64,000 nucleotides of DNA from Clostridia bacterium (GTDB taxonomy: Bacteria; Bacillota; Clostridia; Oscillospirales; CAG-272). Below the pieces are notes generated by a model. The model had not been told where the DNA came from and ran no database searches. It worked only from the letters and a program-made list of their open reading frames with translations. Position 1 is the stretch's first letter. Each line of letters opens with the position of its first letter. This document shows positions 61,788 to 64,000 of the stretch, one piece after another. The translations under genes were made by a program, and so were the position numbers. The stretch spans positions 1-64,000 of the forward strand of contig JAFVWS010000004.1 of the NCBI GenBank assembly GCA_017501545.1, written 5' to 3'.

Positions 61788-64000
61788 ATGCTAAAGGCAA
61801 GAGGAAAAATAATATTAACCCTTATGCTCGCTTTAATTGTAGGCGTGCTTTTTGCAGTGACGGCTTTTGCGATTGAGGGGGCAGATATAAGAATTCAATT
61901 TTATGACAGCAACGGAAACAACGTTGACGGCTCAATTACAACTAACGGCATTGTTAAGGGCGTAATTGACATAAAGGGTGGACAGTCGGTTAAGCTTCCA
62001 ACCAAAAACGTTGCAGCTGGCAAATCCTACAACTGGCGTAGTGAGGATGGTCGCGCTTGGGAGGGTGGCACAACCGTTGTCTTTTACGAAAGCACTAAGC
62101 TTTACCCAGTAGAGGCTTTTGATATTTCCACAGCTGAGGAAATGTATACACATATGCCAAATGGCGCAAAGGTAAGACTTCTAAACGATATATATCTTGA
62201 TAAAAAACCTAATTTCCCATGGCCAGGCTCTTGTACTGTTCTTATGAATGGTAAAACACTTGAAATTAATTCGTCACTTGGCGATGCTTGGGGTGGACAA
62301 CGCGCAGGAACATATTTTTATGGTACAGGAACCATTAAATACGCTGGTTCTGGCACATTTATGAACCTACAAGGACATGGCTGGGGTGGTGACAACTGTC
62401 GTTTGTTCGTTGGAGCTGGTGTTACACTTGATGCACCAAATGCAACTCTTGGCCGTGATGGTGATGGCTCATACGTTCAAGGCTATCCTTGGATTCAAAT
62501 TTTCGGTATAGTAAACTGTAAAACAGTTTTAAATATGCAAAATGCAGGCAACAGAAACCCACGTATTGAGGTTTATGATGGTGCACAGCTTAGAGTTAGT
62601 GACGTGCTTATTAAGCACTCAACCCCTGGTAATACAGTGCGCGTAAACATTCTTGGTGGAAACATTAAGACAACAGGCTCAACAAGCTTCTTTGCTGACG
62701 GGTCTGCGGTTTTCACAATCACTGGTGGTTCATTCGAGTTTGCATCATCAGGTGATTATGCAATTCTTAATGAGACTATTGCCGCAACTGCTGACACAAG
62801 ACTAATTACAATCGACTTAAAATCCAGTAATGGAAAAACTTATAAAACAGTAATAAGCACCGCAACGTGCGCGCATGAATATGAGTTAAATACAACCTAT
62901 CAGGCAAGCTGTCAAAGCTGTGCGAAGGACGCATTCGTTTGTAAAAAGTGCGAAACAGTAATTCACATCGCATATGGCGAAAAGGGCGACCATAGCTATT
63001 CGGAAACGCCAATTGCACATCTTGACCCAACGAAGACAACCGTGGGTTGGGATAAGTATATGTGTAGTGGCTGCTCAAGCATCAAGCTAAGCTATATTTA
63101 CTATGACCCAAAAAATGATAAGGTAGTAGTAATTGTAAACACAGGGTCGGGCGAAAAGAGTGTTGAAGCGATCGTTAAGGATGTATTTATAGTTGACTCT
63201 AACTACACAATTACTGGCGTTAAGGCGTTTGGCGATTATAGCCTTACTGATATAGTTGGTATTACGATACCAGTAGGTATTGCAAATGTTAATATTACTA
63301 CCAATAATACAAATGCAAGTGTAAAACAAATTACATTCGGCACAGGCTTGGTTGGTACAGTTACAAGCCTAAAGGGCTTGACCTCACTTGAAAGAATCGT
63401 TATTGAAAACGTTGCTGACCTTGAGTTTAAGAGGGAATGTGCACCAAAGACCGTGAAGTCAATTAAATCCGATATTTCTGGTGCAAACGTTGAATACGCA
63501 GAGGGTGCATTCTTAGGATATACAAATCTAACGGAAATGACATTCTCCTCAGGCTCAACATATGTATTTGGAAAGCAATCATTCAAAGAGTCAGGAGTTA
63601 AATCACTTAACTTTGTTGACAACTGTAAGGTTGACTTTAAGGGAGAGCAAGCGTTTTATGCCTCAAAGCTTGAATACCTTTATGTTGGCAAGGGCATTAC
63701 AACACTTGCAAATAAGCCATTTGACTGCACATATTATCTCCAGACCATTATATTAATGGACGTTACAAAGCTTTCAACCGACTATACATTCTGCTGCATG
63801 AATAAAGGCGCAAAAGCTCCGGTTGTATATCACCACGCATCATCACTTGAGCTTGGTGGAAATACATTCTACCAAAGCCATGGTATTACAATTTATACAA
63901 CAGCTCCTATTACACAAGGCTTCAACTCATGTAATTCATACACAATCCACTATGGTATTACGCACGCGTATGATAGAGTTGAAAAGGAGCCAACCTGTAC
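61788..64000 (+). CDS. Large secreted LRR-type protein, partial at the window end (at least 737 aa)
   Basis: ATG 61788, with GAGGTG about 8 bases upstream, opens a frame with no stop up to base 64000. It begins with a Sec signal (ILTLMLALIVGVLFA, cleavage near AFAIEG, residue 28). The first ~350 residues are Gly/Thr/Ser-rich and beta-structured. A Cys-rich segment (CQSCAKDAFVCKKCE, about 365-385) and then LRR_5-like repeats follow (LTSLERIVIENVADL, LEYLYVGKGITTLANKPF). It ends in the window at a Cys-rich tail (EKEPTC) like that of the other secreted LRR proteins, so the shared C-terminal module may lie beyond. Confidence 0.83.
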   Translation, partial: MLKARGKIILTLMLALIVGVLFAVTAFAIEGADIRIQFYDSNGNNVDGSITTNGIVKGVIDIKGGQSVKLPTKNVAAGKSYNWRSEDGRAWEGGTTVVFYESTKLYPVEAFDISTAEEMYTHMPNGAKVRLLNDIYLDKKPNFPWPGSCTVLMNGKTLEINSSLGDAWGGQRAGTYFYGTGTIKYAGSGTFMNLQGHGWGGDNCRLFVGAGVTLDAPNATLGRDGDGSYVQGYPWIQIFGIVNCKTVLNMQNAGNRNPRIEVYDGAQLRVSDVLIKHSTPGNTVRVNILGGNIKTTGSTSFFADGSAVFTITGGSFEFASSGDYAILNETIAATADTRLITIDLKSSNGKTYKTVISTATCAHEYELNTTYQASCQSCAKDAFVCKKCETVIHIAYGEKGDHSYSETPIAHLDPTKTTVGWDKYMCSGCSSIKLSYIYYDPKNDKVVVIVNTGSGEKSVEAIVKDVFIVDSNYTITGVKAFGDYSLTDIVGITIPVGIANVNITTNNTNASVKQITFGTGLVGTVTSLKGLTSLERIVIENVADLEFKRECAPKTVKSIKSDISGANVEYAEGAFLGYTNLTEMTFSSGSTYVFGKQSFKESGVKSLNFVDNCKVDFKGEQAFYASKLEYLYVGKGITTLANKPFDCTYYLQTIILMDVTKLSTDYTFCCMNKGAKAPVVYHHASSLELGGNTFYQSHGITIYTTAPITQGFNSCNSYTIHYGITHAYDRVEKEPTC

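Overview
The window looks like chromosome from an uncultured, low-to-mid-GC Bacillota (class Clostridia, gut-type). Reasons: near-consensus sigma-A promoters with 17-bp spacers, strong AGGAGG-type ribosome binding sites, the hrcA-grpE-dnaK-dnaJ-prmA order with a CIRCE operator, class II LysRS downstream of greA, a U32 peptidase-family protein and UppP, many lipoproteins, and large secreted leucine-rich-repeat (BspA-type) proteins. No transposase, integrase, CRISPR array, tRNA or rRNA gene was recognised. The species cannot be named from sequence alone.

Layout. 1-6666: end of an upstream gene (probably the MoxR ATPase), then a DUF58 / BatA-like / large VWA operon. 6763-10875: a YwlG-family protein (-), phosphoglycerate mutase gpmI, an RluA-type pseudouridine synthase and a PiT phosphate permease (-). 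10953-15363: an Amidase_6-type protein with a proline-rich tail and a large clan GH-A-like lipoprotein. 15531-23505: heat-shock operon hrcA-grpE-dnaK-dnaJ-prmA, a cytoplasmic LRR protein, then rsmE. 23730-28165: a CdaR/PucR-type regulator, S41 protease, greA, lysS.

28201-32220 is an AT-rich accessory island: a DUF4062 (TIR-like) protein, an XRE regulator, and a BcgI-like fused nuclease/methylase with a single-TRD specificity subunit. The regulator and methylase share an intergenic region carrying inverted repeats over the methylase promoter. 32227-47233 is a surface/glycan region: an alkaline-phosphatase-superfamily enzyme (-), a CotH-like lipoprotein with nine Cys-rich repeats, two divergent AraC/secreted-protein pairs with matching operators, a GH78 alpha-L-rhamnosidase, and a third secreted LRR protein. 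The three secreted proteins end in the same module.

47356-49951 is an amino-acid ABC transporter whose substrate-binding protein appears to be circularly permuted. 50013-51293 holds two paralogous small membrane proteins with a 120-bp near-identical upstream region. 51392-55160: DUF1015 protein, TRIC-family channel, AzgA purine permease (-), a 60-residue conserved small protein (-). 55239-56060: rnpB (RNase P RNA), whose 3' tail is duplicated downstream around a tandem 117-bp repeat. 56111-61579: a membrane-anchored unknown (-), U32 protein, uppP, pgk, tpiA. From 61788 a secreted protein gene runs off the window end.

The strongest candidates for something new are the permuted binding protein, the paired AraC/secreted-protein cassettes with their swapped, nearly identical C-terminal module, the twin small membrane proteins with a shared palindrome, and the non-coding hairpin and repeat arrays at 39935-40136 and 55628-56060.
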